Shown here in pieces: positions 30,952-39,553 of a stretch of 64,000 nucleotides of DNA. How positions within the stretch are numbered: position 1 is the stretch's first letter; each line of letters starts with the position of its first letter. This DNA comes from Pelomonas sp047654785 (GTDB taxonomy: Bacteria; Pseudomonadota; Gammaproteobacteria; Burkholderiales; Burkholderiaceae_C). The stretch spans positions 248,001 to 312,000 of the forward strand of contig NZ_JASGKQ010000002.1 of assembly GCF_047654785.1 (NCBI RefSeq), read 5' to 3'. Below the pieces are notes generated by a model that saw only the letters and a program-made list of their open reading frames with translations, had not been told where the DNA came from and searched no databases. The position numbers were made by a program, and so were the translations under genes.

Positions 30952-31190
30952 GTCGGGCTCCATCCGGGGGGCGGCGCACGGGAAGACGCCATGCCCTCAG
31001 CATCGGCGCCCGGCACGGCGCCGGCCATCGCCCGGGGGGAGGCCCGGTGGGGGAGTCGCCCCGGAGCCCCCCCCCCCGGACGGGGGACGGAAAGGCTGGG
31101 CGGCGAATAAGCTCATGCGGCCCGCGCAGACACCGCCCGCCGGCCCGCGGCGGACAATGGCGGCCTCGACCACCTCCCCACCCAGGCCCG

Positions 31191-32747
31191 ATGACGCTCA
31201 CCCTCCGTTTCGCCGCGCTGGCCACCGCCGCCCTGCTCGCCGCCACGCCCGCCGCCCAGGCGGCCACCGGCCCCGGCCCGGGCGTGTCCTGGCAGGCCGC
31301 CGCCGCGGATGCCGACATCGACCGCCACTTCGCCCAGGCCCGGGCCGAGAAGAAGCCGGTGCTGCTGTACTGGGGCGCCAAGTGGTGCCCGCCGTGCAAC
31401 CAGCTGAAGGCGACGCTGTTCAACCGCGCGGACTTCATCGCGCAGAGCAAGGCCTTCGTGGCCGTGGGCATCGACGGCGACGCGCCCGGCGCGCAGAAGC
31501 TGGGCACGCGCTTCAAGGTGCGCGGCTACCCGACGCTGATCCTGTTCAACCCCGGCGGCAGCGAGATCACCCGGCTGCCGGGCGAGGCGGACGCGGCGCA
31601 GGTGATGCAGGTGCTGCAGCTGGGCCTGTCCAGCGGCCGGCCGGTGAAGGCCGTGCTGGCCGACGCGAAGGCGGGCCGCAAGCTCTCGGCCAACGAGTGG
31701 CGGCTGCTGGGCTTCTACGGCTGGGAGACGGACGAGCAGCAGCTGCTGCCGGTGGCCGAGCGCGCCGCCACGCTGGCGCAGCTGGCCCGGGCCAGTGCCG
31801 GCGCGGCGGACGCCGAGACGACGACGCGGCTGTGGCTGAAGTCCGTCGGCGCGCTGGCCGAGGGCCGCGCGGCGGACGCCGCGCAGCTGCCGCGCCTGCG
31901 CGCCGTGCTGGCCGACCCGGCCCAGGCGCGCGCGCAGATGGACGTGCTCGCCAACGAGGCGCCGGACCTCGTCCGCGCACTGGCGCCGCAGCCGGGCGAC
32001 GCGCGCGCCGCGCTGCTGGCCGCGTTCGACGCCGCGCTGAAGCGGCTCAACGAAGACGCCACGCTGTCCCGCGCCGACCGGCTGAACGCGCTGCAGGGCC
32101 GCATCGAGCTGGCGCGCCTGGACGTGGCCCGGGACCAGCCCCATCCGCAAGGCCTCCCGCCCACGCTGCTGGCCGAGGCGCGCGAGCAGGCCGGCCGCGC
32201 CCACCGCGAGATCACCGACGGCTACGAGCGCCAGGCCGCCGTCACCCAGGCCGCCCACCTGCTGGGCCGCGCCGGGCTGTGGAAGGACAGCGACGAGCTG
32301 CTGAAGTCCGCGCTGGCGCGCAGCCACTCGCCGTACTACCTGATGAGCCAGCTGGGCGGCAACGCGAAGAAGCAGGGCCGCAAGCAGGAGGCGCTGCGCT
32401 GGTACGAGGAGGCCTTCAGCAAGAGCGAGGGCCCGGCGACGCGGCTGCAGTGGGGCTCGAACTACGTCGCGGCGCTGATCGAGCTGAGCCCGCAGGACAC
32501 GCCGCGCATCGAAAAGGCGGCCGCCCAGCTGTTCGCCGAGGCCGAGAAGGACCCGGGCGCGTTCTATGAGCGCAGCGAGCGGTCACTGAAGAAGGTGGCC
32601 ACCCTGCTGGCCGCCTGGAACCAGGGTGCCCCGCAGGCCGCCGCCGTCGGCCGGCTGAAGGCGCAGCTGGACGGCGTCTGCGGCAAGCTGGACGGCAGCG
32701 ATGCCAAGGCCCGGTCGGCCTGCCGGGGGCTGATGAAGAAGGCCTGA
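31191..32747 (+). CDS. secreted thioredoxin-like protein with helical C-terminus
   Basis: 518 aa. Signal peptide 1-25 (ends AAQAA). A thioredoxin-like domain at about 40-150 carries the active site W65-C-P-P-C69 and the cis-Pro in VRGYPTLILF. The remaining 360 residues are Ala-rich helices with TPR-like spacing (LLGRAGLWKDSDELLKSAL, KKQGRKQEALRWYEEAF). It probably acts as a periplasmic thiol reductase or chaperone with a protein-binding tail. The sequence between the small protein and this gene includes a C11 run (31067-31077). Confidence 0.88.
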   Translation: MTLTLRFAALATAALLAATPAAQAATGPGPGVSWQAAAADADIDRHFAQARAEKKPVLLYWGAKWCPPCNQLKATLFNRADFIAQSKAFVAVGIDGDAPGAQKLGTRFKVRGYPTLILFNPGGSEITRLPGEADAAQVMQVLQLGLSSGRPVKAVLADAKAGRKLSANEWRLLGFYGWETDEQQLLPVAERAATLAQLARASAGAADAETTTRLWLKSVGALAEGRAADAAQLPRLRAVLADPAQARAQMDVLANEAPDLVRALAPQPGDARAALLAAFDAALKRLNEDATLSRADRLNALQGRIELARLDVARDQPHPQGLPPTLLAEAREQAGRAHREITDGYERQAAVTQAAHLLGRAGLWKDSDELLKSALARSHSPYYLMSQLGGNAKKQGRKQEALRWYEEAFSKSEGPATRLQWGSNYVAALIELSPQDTPRIEKAAAQLFAEAEKDPGAFYERSERSLKKVATLLAAWNQGAPQAAAVGRLKAQLDGVCGKLDGSDAKARSACRGLMKKA

Positions 32748-32887
32748 AGCGCGGTTCGCGGGGGCCGCCATTCACCCGCACCGGCTGCCGCTCGCGCGGC
32801 CACCGGCGCCACCCACCCGCCGCGCCCCGTCACGGCGGCGCCCGGGCCGGATACTGCACGCCATCCCAACGACGAGAAGAGACCGGC

Positions 32888-34348
32888 ATGCGTGATTGGC
32901 GAGGCCGCCTGGCGGCGGCGCTGGCAATGGCGGGCCTGTGCGGCGCGGCGGCAGCGGCCACGCCGCCGCTGCACCCCTGCCGCATCGACGGCATCCCCAA
33001 CGAGCTGCAGTGCGGCAGCCTGGAGCGGCCGCTGGACCCGGCGCGGCCGGCGGGCGTGAAGATCGCCGTGCACTACCTCGTGGTGCCCGCGATGGCGCGC
33101 AACAAGCAGCCCGACGCGGTGCTGATGCTGGCCGGCGGCCCCGGGCAGAGCGCCATCGACGTCGCCGCGCGCGTGCTGCCGCGGCTGAACCGGCTGAACA
33201 ACCGGCGCGACCTGGTGTTCATCGACCAGCGCGGCACCGGCCGCTCCGCGCCGCTGACCTGCGCGGACGAGAGCCGGCTGACCGTCACCGAGCAGCTGGA
33301 CGCCGAGGCGCAGTTCCGGCGCCTGGACGCCTGCCGCGCCGCGCTCGAGAAGCTGCCCTACGGCGACCTGCGCTTCTTCACGACGACCCTGGCCATGCAG
33401 GACATGGACGCCGTGCGCGACCGCCTGGGCGTGCCGCAGTGGAACCTCGTCGGCGCCAGCTACGGCACGCGCGCCGCGCTGGAGTACCTGCGCCAGTTCC
33501 CGGCCCGGGTGCGCCGCACCGTCATCGACGGCGTGGCGCCGCCGGACATGGTGCTGCCCGCCAGCTTCTCGACCGACGGCCAGGCCGCGCTGGACAAGCT
33601 GTTCGACGCCCACGCCCGCACCCACCCCGGGCTGCGCGCCGACTGGCGGCAGCTGCTGGCCTCGCTGCCCCGCCCCGTCACCGTGGCCCACCCGCTGACC
33701 GGCACGCCCGAGCGCTTCACGGTGGACCGCGAGCTGCTGCTGCGGGCCGTGCGCCCGCCGCTGTACCAGCCGGCGCTGGCCGCCGCGCTGCCGGCCGCGC
33801 TGCACGCCGCCGCGCACGACGGCCGCTTCGACGGGCTGTTCGGCCTGACCGCCGCCTTTGCCGGCGGCAAGGGCATGGCGCTGGCGATGGGCATGCATTT
33901 CTCGGTGATCTGCGCGGAAGACATGCCGCGCCTGGCGCAGGCCGCCGATGCGCCGGGCGCCGACTTCGGCACCGGCGGCGCGGACCTGTACGCCCGCGTC
34001 TGCCGGAGCTGGCCGCGCGGCGACGTGCCGGCCGCCTTCTACCGGGTGCCGCCCGCGCCCAGCCCGGTGCTGGTGCTGAGCGGCGGCGCCGACCCGGCCA
34101 CGCCGCCGCGCCACGGCGAGCGCGTCGCCCGTGCGCTGGCCGCCGGGCAGCCCGGGCGGGTGCAGCACCTGGTGGCGCCCGAGGCCGGCCACGGCGTGAT
34201 GGCGGTGGGCTGCGTGCGCGACCTGGTGTTCCGCTTCATCGACGCCAAGACCGATGCGGCCGCCCTGCCCCAGGACGGCGGCTGCGCCACGCGCATCCCG
34301 CGCCCGCTGGCCTTCCAGCCCGTCCAGGCCCCGGGAGCAGCGCGATGA
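32888..34348 (+). CDS. secreted alpha/beta-hydrolase (tripeptidyl/prolyl aminopeptidase type)
   Basis: 486 aa. Signal peptide 1-24. The alpha/beta-hydrolase fold has the TAP-like layout: oxyanion-loop LAGGPGQSA at 81-89, nucleophile Ser191 in GASYGT, Asp in SGGADPATPP and His in EAGHGV. Two Cys pairs in the mature part fit export. Such enzymes remove N-terminal residues from peptides or hydrolyse esters. Its stop overlaps the ATG of the ABC ATPase (ATGA), tying it to an export system. Confidence 0.9.
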   Translation: MRDWRGRLAAALAMAGLCGAAAAATPPLHPCRIDGIPNELQCGSLERPLDPARPAGVKIAVHYLVVPAMARNKQPDAVLMLAGGPGQSAIDVAARVLPRLNRLNNRRDLVFIDQRGTGRSAPLTCADESRLTVTEQLDAEAQFRRLDACRAALEKLPYGDLRFFTTTLAMQDMDAVRDRLGVPQWNLVGASYGTRAALEYLRQFPARVRRTVIDGVAPPDMVLPASFSTDGQAALDKLFDAHARTHPGLRADWRQLLASLPRPVTVAHPLTGTPERFTVDRELLLRAVRPPLYQPALAAALPAALHAAAHDGRFDGLFGLTAAFAGGKGMALAMGMHFSVICAEDMPRLAQAADAPGADFGTGGADLYARVCRSWPRGDVPAAFYRVPPAPSPVLVLSGGADPATPPRHGERVARALAAGQPGRVQHLVAPEAGHGVMAVGCVRDLVFRFIDAKTDAAALPQDGGCATRIPRPLAFQPVQAPGAAR

Positions 34349-35136
34349 TCGAGATCCAGGACGTTCACAAGCAATTCGTCTCGCGCACCGGCGCGGGGCT
34401 GTTCAAGCGGGGCGACAAGCGCGTGGTGCGCGCGGTGCAAGGCGTCAGCCTGTCGGCCGCCAACGGCCGCATCACCGGCCTGCTGGGCGCCAACGGCGCC
34501 GGCAAGACCACGACGCTGCGCATGCTGGCCGGGCTGTTCGCGCCGGACGGCGGCCACATCGCGGTGGATGGCATCGTCGTGAAGGATGCCCCGTTGAAAG
34601 CGCTGGCCCGCATGGGCATCCTGGGCGATGCGCACGGGCTGTACCCGCGCCTGTCGGCGCGCGAGAACATCGTCTACTTCGGCCGGCTGCAGGGCATGGA
34701 CCCCGACGCCGCCCACGCGCGCGCCGACGAGCTGGCGCGGCTGCTGGACATGCGGGCCATCCTGGACCGCCGCGCCGACGGCTTCAGCCAGGGCGAGCGC
34801 ATGAAGACGGCGCTGGCCCGCGCGCTGGTGCACGACCCCGCCAACATCGTGCTGGACGAGCCCACCAACGGCCTGGACGTGCTGGCCACGCGCGGCCTGC
34901 GCGAGGCGCTGCGCTGGCTGCGCAGCGCCGAGGGCGGGGCCAAGTGCATCGTCTTCTCCACGCACATCATGCAGGAGGTGGAGCAGCTGTGCGACGAGGT
35001 GGTGGTCGTGTCCCACGGCCGCAGCGTCGCGCGCGGCAGCGTGCCGGCGCTGCTGGCGCAGGCCGGCGAGGCGCGCTTCGAGGACGCGTTCGTCAGGCTC
35101 GCCTTTCCCCGGGTTTCGCAGGAGGACGCCGCATGA
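34345..35136 (+). CDS. ABC transporter ATP-binding protein (NatA-like)
   Basis: 263 aa. Walker A GANGAGKTT at 48-56, signature FSQGERMK, Walker B IVLDEP followed by T-N-G-L-D-V, and the switch His in FSTHIMQEVEQLCDEV. It closely follows the NatA/CcmA ABC-2 exporter type. It overlaps the hydrolase before it and the permease after it by 4 bp each. Confidence 0.95.
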   Translation: MIEIQDVHKQFVSRTGAGLFKRGDKRVVRAVQGVSLSAANGRITGLLGANGAGKTTTLRMLAGLFAPDGGHIAVDGIVVKDAPLKALARMGILGDAHGLYPRLSARENIVYFGRLQGMDPDAAHARADELARLLDMRAILDRRADGFSQGERMKTALARALVHDPANIVLDEPTNGLDVLATRGLREALRWLRSAEGGAKCIVFSTHIMQEVEQLCDEVVVVSHGRSVARGSVPALLAQAGEARFEDAFVRLAFPRVSQEDAA

Positions 35137-36296
35137 AGCAGGCGCTGATCGTTTTCACGAAGGAACTGGCCGACGCGCTGCGCGACCGGCGCACGCTGCT
35201 GCGCCTGCTGGTCCCGGCGCTGCTGATGGGGCCGCTGCTGCTGGCCGCGCTGTCGAGCCTGATCGCGTCGCTGGAGGAGCGCGCGGACCGCCGCGAGCTG
35301 CTGGCCGTGGGCATGGAGCACGCGCCCACGCTGAGGAATTTCATCGAGCGCCAGACCTACACCCTGAAGGCCGCGCCGCCCGACTACGAGGCCCGGCTGC
35401 GCGCGAACAAGCTGCTGGAGCCGGTGCTCGTCGTGCCCCGGGACTTCGAGGCCCGGCTGCTGGCCGGCGAGGCGCCGACGGTGGAGGTCGTCAGCGACAG
35501 CGCCAACCAGCGCGCGGCCGCCGGCACCGGCGCCGTCGCGCGGCTGCTGAACGGCTTCAACCGCGAGCGTGCGGCGCTGAACCTGGCGCTGCGCGGCGTG
35601 TCCGTCGAGCTGCTGGAGCCGCTGGACGTGCAGGAGCGCGACCTCGCCAGCGTGCAGGCCCGCGCCACGCGGCTGACCAGCATCATCCCGATGTTCATCA
35701 TCATGGCCGTGCTGTACGGCGCGCTGACCGCCGCGCTGGACAGCACGGCCGGCGAGCGCGAGCGCGGCTCGCTGGAGCCGCTGCTGATGAACCCCGCGCC
35801 GCACGCCGCCATCGTCGCCGGCAAGTGGGGCGCCGTCGCGCTGCTGGGCCTGGCGGTGGCGCTGCTGTCGTCCCTGAGCTTCGTGCCCGCGCAGTGGCTG
35901 CTCAGGAGCGACAGCCTGCAGGCGATGTTCCAGTTCGGCCCGGGCGAGGTGCTGGCCTTCTGGCTGCTGCAGATCCCGCTGGCGGCCGGGTTGTCGGCGC
36001 TGCTGATGGCGCTGGCCATCCGCTCCAAGACCTTCAAGGAGGCGCAGGCCGGCAGCACGCTGGTGGTGACGGCCGTGAGCCTGATGCCCATGGTCACGCT
36101 GCTGAACCCGGGCGGCGACGCGCCCTGGTACCTGTGGGTGCCGGGCCTGGCGCAGAACACGCTGATGCTGGCCGTGCTGAAGGGCGAGGCGCTGCGCTGG
36201 CAGCAGGTGCTGCCGGGCGTGGCCGTCGGCTTCGCGCTGGCGGCCGTGGCGCTGGCCGACGTGGCGCGGTCGCTGCGCGCGGCGGTGGCGCGATGA
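35133..36296 (+). CDS. ABC-2 type permease (NatB-like)
   Basis: 387 aa. One N-terminal membrane helix, a large periplasmic loop of about 130 residues, then five to six helices, with GERERGSLEPLLMNP as the typical ABC-2/NatB loop. GGAGG lies before the ATG at 35133. It pairs with the preceding ATPase; NatAB-type systems export Na+, peptides or antibiotics. The substrate is unknown. Confidence 0.93.
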   Translation: MKQALIVFTKELADALRDRRTLLRLLVPALLMGPLLLAALSSLIASLEERADRRELLAVGMEHAPTLRNFIERQTYTLKAAPPDYEARLRANKLLEPVLVVPRDFEARLLAGEAPTVEVVSDSANQRAAAGTGAVARLLNGFNRERAALNLALRGVSVELLEPLDVQERDLASVQARATRLTSIIPMFIIMAVLYGALTAALDSTAGERERGSLEPLLMNPAPHAAIVAGKWGAVALLGLAVALLSSLSFVPAQWLLRSDSLQAMFQFGPGEVLAFWLLQIPLAAGLSALLMALAIRSKTFKEAQAGSTLVVTAVSLMPMVTLLNPGGDAPWYLWVPGLAQNTLMLAVLKGEALRWQQVLPGVAVGFALAAVALADVARSLRAAVAR

Positions 36297-36796
36297 GGGC
36301 CGCGCTCGGCATCTGCGGCGTCGCGCTGCTGGCCGGCTGCGGCAGCTTCAGCGGCTTCCAGCCCGCCACGCCCGAGGGCTACGACGGGCCGACCGTGAAC
36401 GTGGCCGACCAGTCGACGCTGCAGGGCGACAGCCTGGCCCATGTGTTCGAGATGACGGCGGTGGACGGCCGGCGGCTGCTGAGCACCAGCATCGCCACGC
36501 TGCAGGCCCACCAGGGCCGCGGCTTCTCGGCCGCCCCGGTGGCGCTGAGCAACGAGCTGCCGCCGCGCCCGGCCGTCGTGCGGCTACAGGCGGTGACGCA
36601 GTACGCCGCACCGCTGCTGGCGATGCGCGGCCACGGCTGCCGGGTGTCCGGCGACCTGGCCTTCACGCCCGAGGCCGGCAAGGCCTACCGCGTCGCGGGC
36701 CGCATCGCGCCGGACGCCTGCGAGGCCTGGATCGAGGACCGCGCCACCCGGCAGCCGGTGACCGGGAAGGTCAGCGGCCCGGGCACCGGGCCTTGA
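36293..36796 (+). CDS. small lipoprotein
   Basis: 167 aa. The lipobox L-L-A-G-C16 follows a short signal peptide. The mature region has two conserved-looking Cys (HGCRVSG, PDACEAW) and no recognised domain. It overlaps the permease stop by 4 bp (ATGA), so it is the fourth member of the hydrolase/ABC exporter operon and probably works with it at the envelope. Confidence 0.8.
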   Translation: MRAALGICGVALLAGCGSFSGFQPATPEGYDGPTVNVADQSTLQGDSLAHVFEMTAVDGRRLLSTSIATLQAHQGRGFSAAPVALSNELPPRPAVVRLQAVTQYAAPLLAMRGHGCRVSGDLAFTPEAGKAYRVAGRIAPDACEAWIEDRATRQPVTGKVSGPGTGP

Positions 36797-36857
36797 GCGT
36801 CTGGGTGTTTTCGGCCGCGCCGATGGCCGCCATAGCCGCAAGCGATTGGCCGGCGGC

Positions 36858-36877
36858 GATGAGAATCATTAGCATTT
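36858..36877. promoter_or_regulatory. Fur-box-like sequence
   Basis: ATGAGAATCATTAGCATT at 36859-36876 closely resembles the Fur consensus (GATAATGATAATCATTATC), in GAGAATCATT especially. It lies 32-51 bp before the DUF2061 start, in a local AT-rich stretch where a promoter would sit. It suggests iron-dependent repression of that gene. Confidence 0.5.
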
Positions 36878-36908
36878 GGCTATCCAATTTTTCATGTTGA
36901 TAGCCCTC

Positions 36909-37130
36909 ATGGCCAAGACCCTCAGCTTCGGCGTCCTGCACCTCGGCACCTCGTTCACGGTGGCCTACGCGCTGACCGGCAGCGTCGCCGTGGCCGGCGC
37001 GGTCACCTTCGTGGAGCCGCTGGCCAACACGGTGCTGCACTACTTCTTCGACAAGTACTGGGACCACCCGCGCGCCACGGCGTGGCGGGCGCGCTGGCGC
37101 ACCGGCCGGGCGCCGCTGCCGGCCGGCTGA
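36909..37130 (+). CDS. DUF2061 membrane protein
   Basis: 73 aa from the ATG at 36909 (MAKTLSFGVLHLGTSFTVAY), the usual start of this family; longer in-frame starts (36894, TTG 36876) exist. Two membrane helices. FVEPLANTVLHYFFDKYW is the conserved DUF2061 end. Function unknown. The 3' end overlaps the converging YkgJ gene by 91 bp. Confidence 0.82.
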   Translation: MAKTLSFGVLHLGTSFTVAYALTGSVAVAGAVTFVEPLANTVLHYFFDKYWDHPRATAWRARWRTGRAPLPAG

Positions 37131-37384
37131 GCGGGCGCGGTGGCCTGTTCCATCCAGCCCAGCCAGCGCATGGCCTGTTCGCGCGTCTCGCCGCACATCT
37201 CCTCGTGCGGCGGCAGCGAGCCGCAGACGGCCGGGCGCTCCGGGCGGCCGAACAGCCGGCAGCGCAGCTCGGCGTCCAGCTGCACGCAGCGCACGCCCGC
37301 CGGCTTGCCATCGGGGTGGCCGGGGATGGGCGAGCTGATCGACGGGGCGATGCAGCAGGCGGCGCAGCGGGGGCGGCAGTCCAT
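37040..37384 (-). CDS. YkgJ-family cysteine cluster protein
   Basis: 114 aa. CRPRCAACC near the N-terminus (residues 3-11), then R-C-V-Q-L-D-A-E-L-R-C-R-L-F-G-R-P, V-C-G-S-L and M-C-G-E-T are the Cys pattern of the YkgJ/DUF2237-type putative metal-binding clusters. The C-terminal 30 residues run into the end of DUF2061 on the opposite strand. Start at 37384 fits the family (MDCRPRC). Confidence 0.82.
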   Translation of the reverse strand: MDCRPRCAACCIAPSISSPIPGHPDGKPAGVRCVQLDAELRCRLFGRPERPAVCGSLPPHEEMCGETREQAMRWLGWMEQATAPAQPAGSGARPVRQRARHAVARGWSQYLSKK

Positions 37385-37419
37385 GGCCGGATTGTCCCTG
37401 CGGCCGCCCCCGGGACGGG

Positions 37420-37448
37420 GTGACTTGTCCACAGCCGCTTCGTAAAAT
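37420..37448 (+). promoter_or_regulatory. possible mnmG promoter with DnaA-box-like sequence
   Basis: GTGACT (37420-37425) and TAAAAT (37443-37448) are spaced 17 bp as a weak sigma-70 promoter, about 120 bp ahead of mnmG. TTGTCCACA at 37425-37433 matches the DnaA box TTATCCACA at 8 of 9 bases. Weak evidence for either. Confidence 0.3.
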
Positions 37449-37504
37449 TCGGGGTTTGCCCGACATGCCGTGGCGCCCCTCGGCCAAGGGCTGCCTGGGC
37501 CGAT

Positions 37505-37552
37505 CCCCCGAGGGGGCGGGCCGGCCTCGGGAGCGGCCCGGCGCTTGGCCCG
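37505..37552 (+). repeat. dispersed GC-rich intergenic repeat, copy B
   Basis: CCCCCGAGGGGGC hairpin followed directly by a 35-nt block (starts GGGCCGGC, contains GGGAGCGGCCCGGCGCT). It matches copy A (17697-17785, reverse strand) at about 31 of 35 positions in the block and lacks A's 40-nt inner stem-loop. It sits in the mnmG leader. Confidence 0.6.
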
Positions 37553-37573
37553 ACATGCGGAATGGAAACTGAG

Positions 37574-39553
37574 ATGCTCTACCCCAAGGAATTCGACGTC
37601 ATCGTCGTCGGCGGCGGCCATGCCGGCACCGAGGCGGCGCTGGCCGCCGCACGCATGGGCGCGGCCACGCTGCTGCTGACCCACAACATCGAGACCCTGG
37701 GCCAGATGAGCTGCAACCCCAGCATCGGCGGCATCGGCAAGGGCCATCTCGTCAAGGAGGTCGATGCCCTGGCCGGCGCGATGGCGCTGGCGACCGACGA
37801 GGCCGGCATCCAGTTCCGCATCCTGAACGGCAGCAAGGGCCCGGCCGTGCGGGCGACGCGCGCCCAGGCCGACCGCATCCTCTACAAGGCCGCGATCCGC
37901 CGCCGGCTGGAGAACCAGCCGAATCTGATGCTGTTCCAGCAGGCGGTGGACGACCTGATCGTGGAAGGCGAGCGCGTCGTCGGCGCGGTCACGCAGGCCG
38001 GCATCGCCTTCCGCGCCCGCGCCGTCGTGCTGACGGCCGGCACCTTCCTGGACGGCCGCATCCACGTCGGGCTGCAGAACTACAGCGCCGGCCGCGCGGG
38101 CGACCCGCCGGCCGTGTCGCTCTCGGCGCGGCTGAAGGAACTGAAGCTGCCCCAGGGGCGGCTCAAGACCGGCACGCCGCCGCGCCTGGACGGCCGCACG
38201 ATCGACTTCTCGAAGTGCGAGGCCCAGCCTGGCGACGGCGTGCCCTCGGCAGACGGCACGCCTCCATCCCTGCCGGTGCCGGTGTTCAGCTTCATGGGCC
38301 ACGCCAACATGCACCCGCAGCAGCTGCCGTGCTGGATCACGCACACCAACGCGCGCACGCACGAAATCATCCGCAGCGGCTTCGACCGCAGCCCGATGTT
38401 CACCGGCGTCATCGAGGGCGTCGGCCCGCGCTACTGCCCGAGCATCGAGGACAAGGTGAACCGCTTCGCCGACAAGGACTCGCACCAGATCTTCCTGGAG
38501 CCGGAAGGGCTGACCACGCACGAGTTCTATCCCAACGGCATTTCCACCTCCCTGCCCTTCGACGTGCAGCTTGCCGCCGTGCGCAGCATCCCCGGCCTGG
38601 AGAACGCCGACATCCTGCGCCCCGGCTACGCCATCGAGTACGACTATTTCGACCCGCGCGGGCTCAAGGCCAGCTTCGAGACCAAGGCCATCGCCGGCCT
38701 GTTCTTCGCCGGCCAGATCAACGGCACGACCGGCTACGAGGAAGCCGCCGCCCAGGGCCTGTTCGCCGGCCTGAACGCGGCGCTGCAGGTGCGCGGCGAA
38801 GCCCCCTGGGCGCCCGAGCGGCACGAAGCCTATCTGGGCGTGCTGGTGGACGACCTCATCACCAAGGGCGTCACCGAGCCCTACCGCATGTTCACGAGCC
38901 GCGCCGAGTTCCGGCTGCAACTGCGCGAGGACAACGCCGACCTGCGCCTGACCGACACCGGCCGCCGCCTCGGCCTCGTGGATGACGCGCGCTGGGCCGC
39001 CTTCAACCGCAAGCGCGACGCGGTTTCACGTGAAACAGAGAAGCTGAAGAGCACCTGGGTCCACCCCGGCATCCTGCCGGCGGCGGACGCCGAGCGGCTG
39101 GTCGGCAAGGCGCTGGAGCGCGAGTACAGCCTCGCCGACCTGCTGCGCCGGCCGGGCGTGGGCTTCGACACGGTGGCCGAGGTGGCCGCCATCGCGAAGC
39201 CCGAAGCGGCCGTTTCACGTGAAACACTGGCCGCCGACCTGGGCCGTGAGCTGGCTGACCTCGTGGCCGAGCAGGTCGAGATCAGCATCAAGTACGCCGG
39301 CTACATCGACAAGCAGGTGGACGACGTGGCCCGCGCCGCGCACTTCGAGCACCTGAAGCTGCCGGAAGACCTGGACTACGGCCTCGTCCACGCCCTCTCC
39401 TTCGAGGCGCGCCAGAAGCTCAACGCCCACCGCCCCGAGACGCTGGGCCAGGCCTCGCGCATCTCCGGCATCACGCCGGCCGCGATCTCGCTGCTGCTGG
39501 TGCATCTGAAAAAGGGCAAGTTCAAGGGCTTCACCGAAGCGGAAGCCGCATGA
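37574..39553 (+). CDS. mnmG: tRNA uridine-5-carboxymethylaminomethyl modification enzyme
   Basis: 659 aa. With MnmE, modifies U34 of tRNAs using FAD. The FAD motif [20 protein letters not shown] opens the protein, and [20 protein letters not shown]-type and [12 protein letters not shown] sequences follow. The ATG at 37574 ([13 protein letters not shown]) is the family start; ATG 37562 would add four residues. Two parS-like sites lie inside the gene (39022-39037, 39211-39226). rsmG overlaps by 4 bp. Confidence 0.97.
   Translation: [659 protein letters not shown]
39022..39037. promoter_or_regulatory. parS-like ParB-binding site 1 (inside mnmG)
   Basis: GGTTTCACGTGAAACA, 15 of 16 bases of the parS consensus TGTTTCACGTGAAACA. 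It encodes V-S-R-E-T in mnmG. Confidence 0.85.
39211..39226. promoter_or_regulatory. parS-like ParB-binding site 2 (inside mnmG)
   Basis: CGTTTCACGTGAAACA, 15 of 16 bases of the parS consensus, 189 bp after site 1 and also encoding V-S-R-E-T. Confidence 0.85.

Noticed and set aside
31067..31077. C11 homopolymer as a phase-variation switch
   Set aside because: It lies more than 110 bp before the thioredoxin-like gene and is not within a frame or between promoter elements I can identify. Length could also be a sequencing artefact.
37425..37433. DnaA box as sign of a replication origin
   Set aside because: A single 8-of-9 match with no cluster, no AT-rich unwinding region and no dnaA or dnaN. 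Only the partition genes suggest that the origin is near.
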